Position numbers and translations under genes: made by a program. From Geminicoccaceae bacterium (GTDB lineage Bacteria; Pseudomonadota; Alphaproteobacteria; Geminicoccales; Geminicoccaceae): a stretch of DNA of 64,000 bases. Below the pieces are notes generated by a model, which was not told the DNA's origin, made no database searches, and saw only the letters and a list, made by a program, of their open reading frames with translations. Shown here piece after piece: positions 1 through 9,328 of the stretch (positions are counted from its first letter, which is position 1; each line of letters opens with the position of its first letter). Where the stretch lies: the NCBI GenBank assembly GCA_028285265.1, contig JANQPX010000069.1:124001-188000 (forward strand), read 5' to 3'.

Positions 1-336
1 CATCGTGAATCGGAGCGTCTACCAGGAATCGAAAATATTGTCGGCATGAATTTTGCGATGTTTGACAGCGTTGCCTTTGCTTTCGGAGGGGAAGAGAGCG
101 CTGCCAATGTCATCAGTCTCCTTGGAAACCAGAGATCGACGTTGATCACACTTCCGGGACATCCAGAGACTGGTTTGACTGTTGAACTGGGAACTAAAGT
201 CTATGTTGCCCTGAGTAATACCAACCAAGTTGCCATTATCGATGCCATTAGCAAGAACATAGCCGGTGTCATTGACGATGTCGGTGATGAACCATGGGCG
301 ATTACGGCGGCTGGTGGTCTAGGCTATTGCCACTAG
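1..336 (+). CDS. YVTN-type beta-propeller protein, C-terminal part (5' end outside window)
   Basis: The frame is open from base 1 to a TAG at 334-336, so this is the last 111 codons of a longer gene. It carries the blade pattern of YVTN/YncE-type seven-bladed propellers: KVYVALSNTNQVAIID followed about 12 residues later by DVGDEPWAI, as in repeats reading 'VYVAN...VSVID...VGxxPxGV'. Such proteins are usually secreted or periplasmic and have few firm functions. The SCO-type copper chaperone begins 39 bases downstream on the same strand, so the two are probably cotranscribed. A role with a metal or redox partner is only an inference from that neighbour. An internal ATG at 46 is not a likely start because the blade pattern extends upstream of it. 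Confidence 0.75.
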   Translation, partial: HRESERLPGIENIVGMNFAMFDSVAFAFGGEESAANVISLLGNQRSTLITLPGHPETGLTVELGTKVYVALSNTNQVAIIDAISKNIAGVIDDVGDEPWAITAAGGLGYCH

Positions 337-375
337 ATCAAGACTTGGCGGTTCCTGCCGAAAGCGGATCTTAAC

Positions 376-999
376 ATGATTGCCGATCGACTCGTTATCG
401 TAGCAGGTGCCGTGCTCGCTGCTTTGGCGCTGATAGCGACTGGGTGGATCTTGGCCGTTAAGCTCATGCAGGCGGAGACCGTCGGTGGACCGGGTTTAAT
501 CGTGATGCCGAGTAGTCTAGGTGGTGCCTTTGAATTGACCGATCACAGAGGGCGACGGGTCAGCGATCAGGTGTTCACTGGTCGACCAACACTGATCTAT
601 TTCGGCTACACGTATTGTCCTGACATCTGCCCTATGTCCTTGCAGACTATCGCAGCAACCCTTGAAGACCCGGCCGTCAACGTCAATGCGGTGTTCGTGA
701 CCGTCGATCCCGAGCGTGATACGGTCGCTCATCTTGCCGACTACATGCCGCTATTCCATGAGGAAATCGTGGGCCTAACGGGGTCGGTCCTAGAGATCCA
801 GCCCATTGCTGGAACGTTCGGTGTCTATTATCGGCACCGCAAGGACATCGACCCGGAAGCCTACCCAGTTGACCACTCATCCTACATCTATCTCATGGAT
901 GAAAACTGGCGGCTAGCGGCCGTCTTCCGGCATGATGTCACCGTTGACGAAATGAAGGATGTTCTCAAGGCTCTTAAAAGCGACAAACCTCAGCCATGA
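376..999 (+). CDS. SCO1/SenC/PrrC family copper chaperone
   Basis: A 207-residue protein with one N-terminal membrane anchor (residues about 7-30) and a periplasmic thioredoxin-fold domain. The copper-binding CxxxC motif is present as YTYCPDICPMSLQ (C81 and C85), and the third ligand is H167 in PVDHSSYIYLMD. FVTVDPERDT is also typical of the family. SCO proteins deliver copper to the CuA centre of cytochrome c oxidase or act as copper-linked thiol reductases. All three metal ligands are intact. It follows the beta-propeller gene by 39 bases. No oxidase subunit lies in the window, so the target cannot be named. The start is the first ATG of the frame and places the anchor correctly; the Shine-Dalgarno is weak. 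Confidence 0.93.
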   Translation: MIADRLVIVAGAVLAALALIATGWILAVKLMQAETVGGPGLIVMPSSLGGAFELTDHRGRRVSDQVFTGRPTLIYFGYTYCPDICPMSLQTIAATLEDPAVNVNAVFVTVDPERDTVAHLADYMPLFHEEIVGLTGSVLEIQPIAGTFGVYYRHRKDIDPEAYPVDHSSYIYLMDENWRLAAVFRHDVTVDEMKDVLKALKSDKPQP

Positions 1000-1171
1000 C
1001 TGCCATCGCTTCAAACATGGCTTTCTGCGCCGCAATGAAGTTTTCCGATGACGCGAACAGGGCGAGCGAAACTGTCCCGATCATCAGGGCAATCGCGATG
1101 GAAAGCGTTGTAATCCCATCCTGTGAAGGCGATCGTCTCATAGGGCCAAGCATTGGTGGTTGAAAACTCAT
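974..1171 (-). CDS. Possible small single-pass membrane protein, unknown
   Basis: A 65-residue frame, tail to tail with the SCO gene and overlapping its last 26 bases. It has a hydrophobic helix (residues about 20-42, around ITTLSIAIALMIGTVSLALF) followed by a short amphipathic tail. A purine-rich stretch (GGGGGAT) lies just upstream of the ATG. I recognise no family. The overlap with a real gene and the small size make this doubtful; it could be chance. Confidence 0.25.
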   Translation of the reverse strand: MSFQPPMLGPMRRSPSQDGITTLSIAIALMIGTVSLALFASSENFIAAQKAMFEAMAVMAEVCRF

Positions 1172-2302
1172 TATCCCCCATCGTTGATTTCCTTCAAGGG
1201 GGACTGACAGTCAATCTGATGGGTGAGGCTCGCCGCCTGCCGTAATCAGTTCGTGTCGATACACGTTTTGGCGGGCGACGCTGGTCTGGCTACGCTTAGC
1301 GACCTCACGTCTATGATGGCTAGACGGGTGGTTCTATCGGGAGCGCTCAGAACAGCGCTGCCTCTAGGACTCTCCTGTGTCATGGCGACGTCATTGATAA
1401 CCTTGTTGACGTCCAATGAACCGCCGCTGAGTCCGCTCAAATCCCCAATCATATCATAGACGGTAACATCACTTCCGCACTGCCATCATAGGTTTGACGG
1501 GTCGTCCTGAGGAGATCACTTCCATCGCTGACGTCCATCGCGGCTACCATACGAGGAATGGTGTGGATGGGGGCGTTGAGGACTAATTCGTCAATCTCTT
1601 ATCTTTCCACTATCTCATGGGGCTGAATGATCGGCATGTCGCCCATTTTGGCCATGAAGTGACGGAAGAAGAGAATGTCCAAGGCGCCCTCAAGCTTGTC
1701 GAGTAGGGACGAGAGCACGTTACTAAGTGGCAGCTAATACTAGTCGCGGACATTGCGAAGATGACTGGATATCAACCGATCCAAAGCTGGATATCATCTG
1801 CAAGATGAACCACGGCCAGCCCGAGTACTGGCGTCAACCTTTTTCCTACTTTTGGCCAGCAGACAGGACGTAGCAACGATTTGCGCTATACGTTCTAGGA
1901 CAATGGTGCGGCAGCCGAATGACGGCTCTCACGGGCAACAAGGCCAGAAAAACCGGACTAACAAAATTCGCCATAAAAGCGAATGTTGTGTGAGATATAC
2001 CACAGGCAAGAGAGAGATGTTGCCATAACCTTGTGCCATGGTTTGTACAAAGGAGTGGGCTGATCGCTCGTGATTTAGCATCAAAAAATCGAATCAAATC
2101 GTCGGATTTATTGGTCGCCCTATGCGAAGCAGGTCGACATCACACATTTGGAAAATCCAGGGCATTCGGACCCATTTTGGACGTTCGTGGTGCTGATCGT
2201 CGTCGGCCAATTACAGAGTGGAGGAGAAATTTCATTCACTGGGAATAGCCAATCCAGTCAATCAGAAGGCTAAGCTTGTTTAACTCAACCTGGAGCGAAA
2301 CT
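1172..2302. other. 1.1 kb without a convincing gene; possible decayed frames
   Basis: No frame here looks like an intact gene. On the minus strand, open pieces at about 1246-1600 sit in different frames; one reads VLNAPIHTIPRMVAAMD and another, after a shift, DLSGLSGGSLDVNKVINDV. Together they would look like a frameshifted gene remnant, but I cannot assign a family. The upstream region of the haloperoxidase-like gene must hold its promoter, which I could not pick out. Confidence 0.35.
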
Positions 2303-4294
2303 ATGAATACTGCGACTTGTCGCATCTCTTGTTTAGTTTTGAGTTTAGGTATTCTAACGGGCTGCTCGGGCCCGATCTTTTATCAGGACTTGATACCGCC
2401 CCGCTATGAATTTCCCTCAGTGGGTGAGGTCGCACGGACGACACCCGATGAGCTTGGGCCAGTTCTCCGCTTTCAACCCGTCGTATTTCGCTTTAATCGC
2501 ATGCAAAGGGTGCCACCGCCTGTTCAGGCCTGGAAGGGTGCGGTGATTGCATCAGCAGGCTTATGCGGTGCCGACGTCAATCAGACCCTTGGCGACTATC
2601 CAGCATGGCTGAGGGGAATAGTGCCTGCTGAGAATGGCGATCAAGCAGCCGGCTACGTTGAGGCTGTTCGCATGACCGCCGGCCATTTTCTCGAGTGGAC
2701 TGACAGCTATGCCGCCGATGTCCAACTTTGGGCCGTGGGTGAGTTGGGACGGATTCCTGATGGTCCAGCCAAGGAGAACGCTGTAGCACGTGGAAAAGCA
2801 TGTGCGGAAGCGACCATTGACGCCTTTAAGGAATCCCCATGGAAGAAGTATCAGCTTGCTAAGCTTCGAACGTCGGATGGTGAACGGCCTGCCGGCAGAA
2901 CATCGATCGATCTCTTTGATAAGTCTGAGCGGCATCGTTGGTCAGAAACAAGAACGCGGCCACCTCACCGAAACGGTTTCGAGCTTCCAGCAAGCCATTT
3001 CGTCTACGAACTGTCTCCCATCGTTCCCGGCGCGGCCCAGTCAAGTCTATTTGTGATCGACGAACGACAAGACTATCTATTGCCAGAGTTCCCGAAGGAG
3101 GGAAGTGCCGCCTGGTGGCAGCAGGTTGCCAATGTCTGGGCCTATGGTGGTAACGACAATCCAGATGGGTGCCGTACCGACGACCTCGAGACGAATTTGC
3201 TGTACTTCGAGGATTCACGCCAAGGGCCACCCAGCCATGTCGCGATCATGGCGCCGAACTATCTTCAGCATTTGCAGAGCGATACGCTTCGGGATGCGCG
3301 CTGGATGGCTATGGTGTATTTGGCCCTCGCTGATACAGGCACCATGGTTTGGTGGAACAAGTTCGTTCATGATGTTGAGCGACCTGTAAGCGCAATCAAC
3401 CGATGGATTGATGGGACTTGGGAAACACGGGTTGGCTCGCCCACATTCCCTGCTTACCCTTCGGGACATTCAGGCTTTAGCGCAGCTGGTATGGCCATGA
3501 TGGAGCTGTTGTCAGAAGACGCAGATCTCACCATTGTTGGCCGTCATCCCGATCCGATGCACTTTCCCAATGCTCTCCCTGGCTTGGAACGGCGTTGGCA
3601 GTCAGATCATGCAGAGAGTGCTTGGGACAAGCTTGCTCGAGACGCCTCGCTTTCGCGGCTTGGGATCCACTATGAACTCGATGGTTGGGGCGGCGAATTG
3701 CTCGGACAAGGCATTGCGCAGCATACGCATCGAAGTGTCTTCACGACGTCCGACAATCGAAGTCAAGATGATCTCGGCAGCTTCGATTGGATCCCCTGGC
3801 CAGATCATCTGGCTGCCAGAGGTGGCTGTGAATTTGAGGAAGTACTCGAAGCCAGGTTGCCAATCGTTCCTGCGGTCGGTGAGAATGATGGTGGTCGTAT
3901 CATGTCGATCGCCTATGATCTGGAAACGCAAGCACCCTCAGAACCCTTCGGCAATTCCGTATCTGAGGAGATGACTGACGCCGAAATCCGGACAGTAGAA
4001 ACGACGCCGAATATCGTTCACCGCCCCCACTACAGTGTTCAGTTGATGGCCGTTGTTGATAAGCAAAATGCGGTCTTAGGCTGGGATCGCCTTCGGCGCA
4101 GCCATGAAACTCAATTGGCGAATCTTGAAGCTACCATTGAGGAGGTTGGCCGGAGCGAACCCCTCTACAAGCTCCAAGTCGGTCAATTTTCTGAGCGTCG
4201 AGGTGCAGACACTCTTTGCCGGCAGCTTGCTGTAAGAAATGTCGATTGTTTCGTGGTTGAGCGGCAGCCTTACATTTTGGCGACGGCAAACTAA
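2303..4294 (+). CDS. Vanadium-haloperoxidase-like PAP2 lipoprotein with C-terminal SPOR domain
   Basis: A 663-residue lipoprotein starting at the ATG at 2303 (purine-rich TGGAGCGAAACT before it); a TTG at 2276 would spoil the signal peptide. The signal ends in a lipobox, LTGC. The central domain carries the full active-site set of vanadium haloperoxidases and acid phosphatases of the PAP2 superfamily: K353 and R360 (WNKFVHDVERP), S387-G388-H389 (FPAYPSGHSGFSAAG) and R452 with H456 (LSRLGIHYEL). Residues about 577-660 look like a SPOR domain (YSVQLMAVVDKQNAVLGWDR, later LYKLQVGQFSERRGADTLCR and VDCFVVER), which binds denuded glycan of peptidoglycan. Lipid anchor plus SPOR would hold the enzyme between membrane and wall. 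Whether it is a haloperoxidase or a phosphatase cannot be read from the motifs. No neighbour suggests a substrate. Confidence 0.85.
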   Translation: MNTATCRISCLVLSLGILTGCSGPIFYQDLIPPRYEFPSVGEVARTTPDELGPVLRFQPVVFRFNRMQRVPPPVQAWKGAVIASAGLCGADVNQTLGDYPAWLRGIVPAENGDQAAGYVEAVRMTAGHFLEWTDSYAADVQLWAVGELGRIPDGPAKENAVARGKACAEATIDAFKESPWKKYQLAKLRTSDGERPAGRTSIDLFDKSERHRWSETRTRPPHRNGFELPASHFVYELSPIVPGAAQSSLFVIDERQDYLLPEFPKEGSAAWWQQVANVWAYGGNDNPDGCRTDDLETNLLYFEDSRQGPPSHVAIMAPNYLQHLQSDTLRDARWMAMVYLALADTGTMVWWNKFVHDVERPVSAINRWIDGTWETRVGSPTFPAYPSGHSGFSAAGMAMMELLSEDADLTIVGRHPDPMHFPNALPGLERRWQSDHAESAWDKLARDASLSRLGIHYELDGWGGELLGQGIAQHTHRSVFTTSDNRSQDDLGSFDWIPWPDHLAARGGCEFEEVLEARLPIVPAVGENDGGRIMSIAYDLETQAPSEPFGNSVSEEMTDAEIRTVETTPNIVHRPHYSVQLMAVVDKQNAVLGWDRLRRSHETQLANLEATIEEVGRSEPLYKLQVGQFSERRGADTLCRQLAVRNVDCFVVERQPYILATAN

Positions 4295-4340
4295 GGAGAT
4301 AGAAGACCGGGCGATGATCTAAATGAGGAACCCTTTAGGG

Positions 4341-4380
4341 CACGACCTCGACATGCCATACAGGCATATGCGAGGTCGTG
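4341..4380 (+). terminator. Hairpin after the haloperoxidase-like gene
   Basis: A perfect 10-bp outer stem (CACGACCTCG with CGAGGTCGTG) and a 5-bp inner stem (ATGCC/GGCAT) begin 47 bases after the stop codon. The trailing T-run is weak (TCTTTG), so this may be a leaky terminator or an RNA-stabilising hairpin. Confidence 0.65.
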
Positions 4381-4886
4381 TCTTTGCACAATTCTCCTAA
4401 TGCTGACACAAGATAGCATCAAACCAAGTTGCTCGATGGCCGCTTCGCTCGTCTAGGGTTTGAAGTCAGTGTTCGGGAGCACCATTTCCACGTGTGGCAG
4501 CGCAGATCTAGCGTTATGCCAACCGGCGGCAAAAGAGATGGCAATACATGCCGGTAGATAGAGCAATCGGGTTCAGGCGATGCGAGCTGACAGAGCATCA
4601 ACTCTGCGAACCATGGGTGCCTTAACTTAGAATTAGAGTTCACCCATCGGTGCTAATAGCGACCTACCAAGTCCGGTAATGCTGCCGCCATGCCAAAAAC
4701 GTTGCCGAACATCAGCCTTTGCTAGGTCGGACTTGGTCTCGAGTACACTCAGATCAGGAATGAAGACTCCCTTATTGTAGAGCTAGGGGAGAGATCGAAG
4801 GCTACGAGAGGTTCATTCCATTAACCCAATCACAAGTTTTGTCTGCTAGCCAATCCATTGTGTTTGTTCAAACGGTGGGTGAAGGT
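4381..4886. other. 0.5 kb intergenic region
   Basis: No convincing coding sequence on either strand. It must contain the promoter of the chemoreceptor gene. No sigma54 or sigma28 box was clear to me. Confidence 0.4.
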
Positions 4887-7238
4887 ATGAACCGGCTTAG
4901 CATCGGCGGACGGATTTACTTGGCTGTTGGCGTGGTGGTGACGCTAATGGTTGCAATCTCAGCAATAAGCTACGTCGAGACGTCGACTCTTGCTGGTGTC
5001 TTTACAGATTATCGTTCGACGGCACGGCAAACGCTCTCAGCGAATGAACAGGTCGAAGACTTGTTCGAGGCGCGTCTGGCTGCCTTTGGCTACCGGATCA
5101 ACCCGTCTGACGAGCGTGCTGCATCGGTTGAGCAAAACATCGACGAAATTCTTACGAACGGCAGTGTGGTTAGGGACCTTTTTGCCGACGATCCACGTAA
5201 GCAGAGTGCGCTGCGAAACATCGAAGAGTCGGCAGCCAAGTATAAGGCAGCATTCGATCGGATGACGCAGCTGCAAGAGCAGCGAAATGGGATCGTTGCG
5301 GAGATTGCGCGTCTTGGACCGAAAGCGCGCAAGCAACTGACTGCAATTATGGTCTCGGCCTACAGAGATGGCGATCCTGAGGCAGCCTACTACGCTGGTC
5401 TTGCGCAGCAGGAATTGATGCTCGGTCGATTTTACCAAGAGCGATTTCTACTGAGCAACGAAGACGAGGCCTATGAGAGCTCTAATGGTCATCTGACCGC
5501 AGCTAGAGAGCATCTCGACACCTTGCTCGGGGCTTTGGAAAACCCAGAACGGCGCAACAACGCAATGGCGTCGGTTACCGACATCGAGGAGTACTTGGTC
5601 AATGCCGACAAAGTAAGGTCGGTTATCCAGGAACGCAACGCTATCCGCACGAGCCAGCTCGATGTGATTGGTCCGAACATGCAAGCGACATATGAGCAAA
5701 TTCTGGATGAGGTTGTCGACCGGCAAAACACCCTGGGACCAAGGGGATCAGAGACAGCTGAACGGATCCTCGTGGAAATTGGTTTTCTCTCGGTCTTCAG
5801 TTTTCTTGTCGGTATCGTTGTTGCAGGCTCAATAGCGCGCTGGACGTCGAGAAGTGTGCGATCGACGGCTGACGCTATGACCGAGCTCGCCAATGGCAAC
5901 CTGAACGTTGCCATTGAAGGAGCTGAGCAAAGCCATGAATTGGGATCGATGGCCAAAGCCTTGAAGATCTTCAGAGACAACGCCCAGACCACCAGAAGGT
6001 TGCAAGAGGAAAAAGAGGCAAGCTCCAAAGCAGAAGCCCAAGCCAATGCCGAGCAGCGTCGACGCGACGAGGTCTTGGGTAGAGAGATCGTTGATCTGGT
6101 TGAGAGGGTGACGAGTGGCGACCTGACCAATCGCCTCAACACCCAAGGACGCGACGGTATTCTTGCCGAGGTCTGCAGCCAGATTAACCGTCTGGTGGAT
6201 GGTTTGGAACTTGTGCTGAAAGACGTTAGCAACAAGATGGAAGCGTTGGCTGAAGGAGATTTGGGGCAGCGTATCACCGCCAACTATCAAGGTGCTTTTG
6301 GGGAACTCAAGACAAGTGTCAATCGAACCGCCGAGCAACTCGCCGGGATTGTGATCGAGATCCAATCGGCTGCCGGACAAATCAGGAGCGCTTCAGCGGA
6401 GATCAGTAGCGGTACCGAGGATCTGTCAAACCGCACAGAAAAGGCCGCTTCAAACTTGGAAGAGACCGCTGCGTCGATGGAGGAGATGTCGGCGACAGTC
6501 AAGCAAACCGCGCAAAACTCGACCGAGGCTAATCAACTCGCTGCGTCTGCCAATCAAGCGGCAGGTAAGGGCGGTTCGGTGGTTGAGGACGCCGTCAAGG
6601 CTATGGATGGTATTGAGAGCTCAGCTCGAAAGATTACCGACATCATTAGCGTCATTGATGAGATTGCCTTCCAGACCAATCTTCTCGCGCTGAACGCTAG
6701 TGTGGAAGCCGCGAGAGCTGGTGAAGCCGGCAAAGGGTTTGCCGTTGTTGCCCAGGAGGTTCGTCAGCTAGCCCAGCGTTCCGCACAGGCTTCTTCAGAT
6801 ATCAAGGTTCTGATCCATGACAGTAATGGTCAGGTGAAAAATGGTGTCGAACTAGTCAATCAAGCCGGGCAGTCACTTGCAGAGATTGTTGGTTCAATTG
6901 GCAAGGTCGCCGAGATCATTCAAGGAATCTCAAGTGCGTCGCAACAGCAGGCTGCGGGCGTGCAGGAGATCAATAGCTCGGTCGCTAATATGGATGAGAT
7001 GACACAGCAGAATTCGGCATTGGTGGAACAAAGTGCTGCGTCGGCGCGTGCTCTTGGCGATCAGTCAACGAAGCTCACCGAGCTTATGGCGTACTTTAAG
7101 GTCGACGGTGCCGGCCAGGGAACAAAGCCAGCGCATCGAGCGAAACACCAGGCTCGTCCCGTGGCTCCATCAAGACAGATTAACGCGCCTTCTCCCGCCA
7201 TGGCCGCTGCCAAAAACGATGGCTGGGATGAATTTTGA
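4887..7238 (+). CDS. Methyl-accepting chemotaxis protein
   Basis: A 783-residue transducer. The ATG at 4887 (GGTGAAGG upstream) fits better than a TTG at 4839 because it puts the first membrane helix at residues about 10-30. A helical periplasmic sensor region follows, then a second membrane helix around FLSVFSFLVGIVVAG. A HAMP domain comes next, then a second HAMP-like segment around EGDLGQRI. The signalling domain has the conserved hairpin tip EIAFQTNLLALNASVEAARA and GKGFAVVAQEVRQLA. The C terminus ends in GWDEF, like the WEEF-type tails of alphaproteobacterial receptors that tether CheR or CheB. The ligand is unknown. No che genes lie in the window, so it is an orphan receptor working with a remote chemotaxis cluster. 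Confidence 0.95.
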   Translation: MNRLSIGGRIYLAVGVVVTLMVAISAISYVETSTLAGVFTDYRSTARQTLSANEQVEDLFEARLAAFGYRINPSDERAASVEQNIDEILTNGSVVRDLFADDPRKQSALRNIEESAAKYKAAFDRMTQLQEQRNGIVAEIARLGPKARKQLTAIMVSAYRDGDPEAAYYAGLAQQELMLGRFYQERFLLSNEDEAYESSNGHLTAAREHLDTLLGALENPERRNNAMASVTDIEEYLVNADKVRSVIQERNAIRTSQLDVIGPNMQATYEQILDEVVDRQNTLGPRGSETAERILVEIGFLSVFSFLVGIVVAGSIARWTSRSVRSTADAMTELANGNLNVAIEGAEQSHELGSMAKALKIFRDNAQTTRRLQEEKEASSKAEAQANAEQRRRDEVLGREIVDLVERVTSGDLTNRLNTQGRDGILAEVCSQINRLVDGLELVLKDVSNKMEALAEGDLGQRITANYQGAFGELKTSVNRTAEQLAGIVIEIQSAAGQIRSASAEISSGTEDLSNRTEKAASNLEETAASMEEMSATVKQTAQNSTEANQLAASANQAAGKGGSVVEDAVKAMDGIESSARKITDIISVIDEIAFQTNLLALNASVEAARAGEAGKGFAVVAQEVRQLAQRSAQASSDIKVLIHDSNGQVKNGVELVNQAGQSLAEIVGSIGKVAEIIQGISSASQQQAAGVQEINSSVANMDEMTQQNSALVEQSAASARALGDQSTKLTELMAYFKVDGAGQGTKPAHRAKHQARPVAPSRQINAPSPAMAAAKNDGWDEF

Positions 7239-7256
7239 ACAGCATAGCATGTTGCT

Positions 7257-7291
7257 CCGGCCTCTCGAAACACTGCTATATGAGAGGCCGG
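7257..7291 (+). terminator. Hairpin after the chemoreceptor gene
   Basis: A perfect 10-bp inverted repeat, CCGGCCTCTC with GAGAGGCCGG and a 15-base loop, starts 18 bases after the stop codon. There is no U-run after it, so termination may be imperfect. Confidence 0.6.
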
Positions 7292-7753
7292 CCATGCGCG
7301 ACCGACCACATGTCAAATAACGTTGTTGTGAGTTGATACTGGCTTGGTGGGTTAAGCTCGAGGAAAGACCGGGGGGATCATGTCGTCAGACGACGCTGGG
7401 CTCTTCATGGCATAGGACATATGCCGGCATTGGGCTGGCCCCGCAGGTCAGGTTGTGAACGGGCCCGGCTCGCCTGAGTAGCAGGGTGCAAACCAATCTA
7501 GTTCGAAAGCGGGTCTTCTTGTGATGCTTTCGATCCTGGTACCCGATAACCAATGCTGGACGTTGATGTTGTCCTGGTGTTATCACCCATGGCTAAAGAG
7601 ATGGCGCAGATGTCATGTTGCCGTTGACATGGCAGGACTTCATCTTAACGGAGCTTGTTCAGCCGACCGCGCTCTGTCGGAACATCCGACGGGAGTGATC
7701 GCAAAGAGAATGCTTAGAACCGAGCGACGGTACGACTGACTTGCGGAACGTCC
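7292..7753. other. 0.46 kb intergenic region
   Basis: No frame here resembles a protein family and no RNA gene was recognised. It separates the chemoreceptor from a convergent lipoprotein gene. Confidence 0.4.
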
Positions 7754-8140
7754 TTATTTGGTTTGTTCAATTTTGGTCACCATCCGATACTCATCGTAGG
7801 TGACAGTCACTTCGCGTTCAGTTCCGATTGATGCTTCAATTGGCGTACCAATGATTTCCCAAAGTCCGAGGCTCGCGACGTCAAGGGCACCGTGACCGAT
7901 TGCTCTCAAACCATCTGGATCATTGCCCACGTCAAACTTGTAGGCGGCTTCTTGGACTCCGTCCGGAAGGTCGCTGACTTTGTAGGGGTGGCCCAACTGA
8001 ACCTCGACATCGTCCCTTATCGCGCCGATTTTGACGACGCTGAGATCAGGCGTTTCGTTACCCGATAGGGCCATTCCAACGGAACACCCAGCGAGCAAAG
8101 TTGTCGTGAGTGTAACGGCTAGAATTCTGGTTCCGATCAT
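7754..8140 (-). CDS. Small lipoprotein, possibly BamE/SmpA-like fold
   Basis: A 128-residue protein. The ATG at 8140 has GGGGAG six bases upstream and opens a lipoprotein signal with lipobox LLAGC (C19). The mature part contains VKIGAIRDDVEVQLGHP, which resembles the start of BamE/SmpA-type domains ('I..GMT+.eV...LG.P'). It then has GLWEIIGTPIEA and ends with VTVTYDEYRMVTKI. The pattern is that of small outer-membrane lipoproteins with an alpha-alpha-beta-beta fold. I cannot name a specific family or job. Upstream of the start the frame stays open but has no signal-like features. It is divergent from the TRL-like lipoprotein, and the two may share a promoter region. Confidence 0.75.
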   Translation of the reverse strand: MIGTRILAVTLTTTLLAGCSVGMALSGNETPDLSVVKIGAIRDDVEVQLGHPYKVSDLPDGVQEAAYKFDVGNDPDGLRAIGHGALDVASLGLWEIIGTPIEASIGTEREVTVTYDEYRMVTKIEQTK

Positions 8141-8315
8141 TACGTGCTCCCCGTAAGTGCTTGTTTCGTCCAACTTGAAAGGACGTGTCCAGTAAGGACA
8201 ACAATGCCTGAACGAGGCGTGAACAAGTTCCCAATCCATTGCACTGTCGGGTAAAGGGGGCATAAATCCTGAAAGCCGCCAAAGTGCGGACCCGTCACTT
8301 TGAATTGGAGGATCG

Positions 8316-8636
8316 ATGCCTGGATGCTTTAGAGTCGCCTGTCTTGTAATTGTTACTAGCTTCATCAGCGGCTGCGCTGACTTTGCGACGCCGGTTGCTG
8401 TGTTAGCGCCAAAGCCGGAGCATGAGGGCAAGGAACCGACACAGATAGGTGTTGCTTGCGCTCACAAGATCTTTTGGGTCATCTCTTTTGGAGACTCGCA
8501 TATTCGTGAGGCCAAAAAGAAGGGCGGGGTGGTTGATATAGTCACGGTCGAAGTCGTCAATAAGGTGTTCTTAGTCGACTCTTTCCCATTGAATTTCTAC
8601 AAGCGACAATGCACTGAGGTCGCTGGATTTTCCTAA
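8316..8636 (+). CDS. TRL-like lipoprotein
   Basis: A 106-residue protein starting at an ATG with TGGAGG just upstream. The signal peptide ends in a lipobox, ISGC. The mature part has the TRL-like pattern: GVACAHKIFWVISFGDSHIR followed by EAKKKGGVVDIVTVE, matching 'G.asC...lglva.GDaSI..Aak.ggI..I'. Members of this family are small outer-membrane lipoproteins of unknown function, named for a cluster with tRNA genes in Leptospira. Its stop codon overlaps the stop of the convergent livF by four bases (CTAA). No functional link to the transporter is implied. Confidence 0.75.
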   Translation: MPGCFRVACLVIVTSFISGCADFATPVAVLAPKPEHEGKEPTQIGVACAHKIFWVISFGDSHIREAKKKGGVVDIVTVEVVNKVFLVDSFPLNFYKRQCTEVAGFS

Positions 8637-9328
8637 ACACCTAAGTACTTTTTCAAAAGGCTTGGATCGTCTCTCAATGTTTCAGCATTGACGACGTCGC
8701 GGCTATAGCCGTTCTCTAAGAAGACCACGCGGTCGGCAATCGCCATCACTGTGTCAATTCGTTGCTCAACTAAGACGATCGCAACGCCTTGCTCGCGCAT
8801 GGTTATGACAGAGTCTTGGATCAACTTTGTCATCGAGGGCTGTAAGCCCTCAGTAGGTTCATCAAGGAGTAGAACTGAAGGTTCGAGGGCAAGCGCTCGC
8901 GCTGTTGCCAACATTTGTTGCTCACCCCCTGAGAGGGTATCAGCGCGTTGTTCAAGGCGTTCAAGGAGACGAGGGAAAAGACGGAGGATTTTGTCCCTTG
9001 TCTCCCGGCCTTTGCGGCGAGCCATTAGGCCAATGTCGATGTTCTCGGCGACGGTAAGCTCAGCAAAGAGCCGTCTTCCTTGTGGAATATAGCCGATGCC
9101 GCGTTTTGGTCTCTCTTCCGGTGGCAATGTGCAGATGTCGTCGGCACCCAATAGGATGGTGCCAGCCTGAACAGAGACTAGGCCCATGATTGCTTTGAGC
9201 GTTGTCGTCTTGCCAGCACCGTTCCGACCGAGCAAGCATAGAACTTCACCCGGAAACACTTCGAGGGAGACCTCATGGAGCACTTTGACTGAGCCATAGC
9301 CAGCAGAAATGCCGTCAAGCTGGAGCAT
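8633..9328 (-). CDS. livF: Branched-chain amino-acid-type ABC transporter ATPase LivF
   Basis: A 231-residue ATPase. The ATG at 9328 overlaps the end of livG by 14 bases and gives the normal LivF length; the longer upstream frame is only the shadow of livG. The Walker A motif is GRNGAGKTT (residues 34-42), the signature is LSGGEQQMLATARAL and Walker B is VLLLDEPTEGL. It is the last gene of a five-gene minus-strand operon (binding protein, H, M, G, F). It pairs with LivG to energise uptake by the LivHM channel. The substrate of this class may be branched-chain amino acids, amides, urea or other small polar molecules. Confidence 0.93.
   Translation of the reverse strand: MLQLDGISAGYGSVKVLHEVSLEVFPGEVLCLLGRNGAGKTTTLKAIMGLVSVQAGTILLGADDICTLPPEERPKRGIGYIPQGRRLFAELTVAENIDIGLMARRKGRETRDKILRLFPRLLERLEQRADTLSGGEQQMLATARALALEPSVLLLDEPTEGLQPSMTKLIQDSVITMREQGVAIVLVEQRIDTVMAIADRVVFLENGYSRDVVNAETLRDDPSLLKKYLGV

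Noticed and set aside
5489..6283. 264-residue minus-strand frame inside the chemoreceptor gene
   Set aside because: It is a shadow of the receptor coding sequence, Ser- and Arg-rich and unlike any family.
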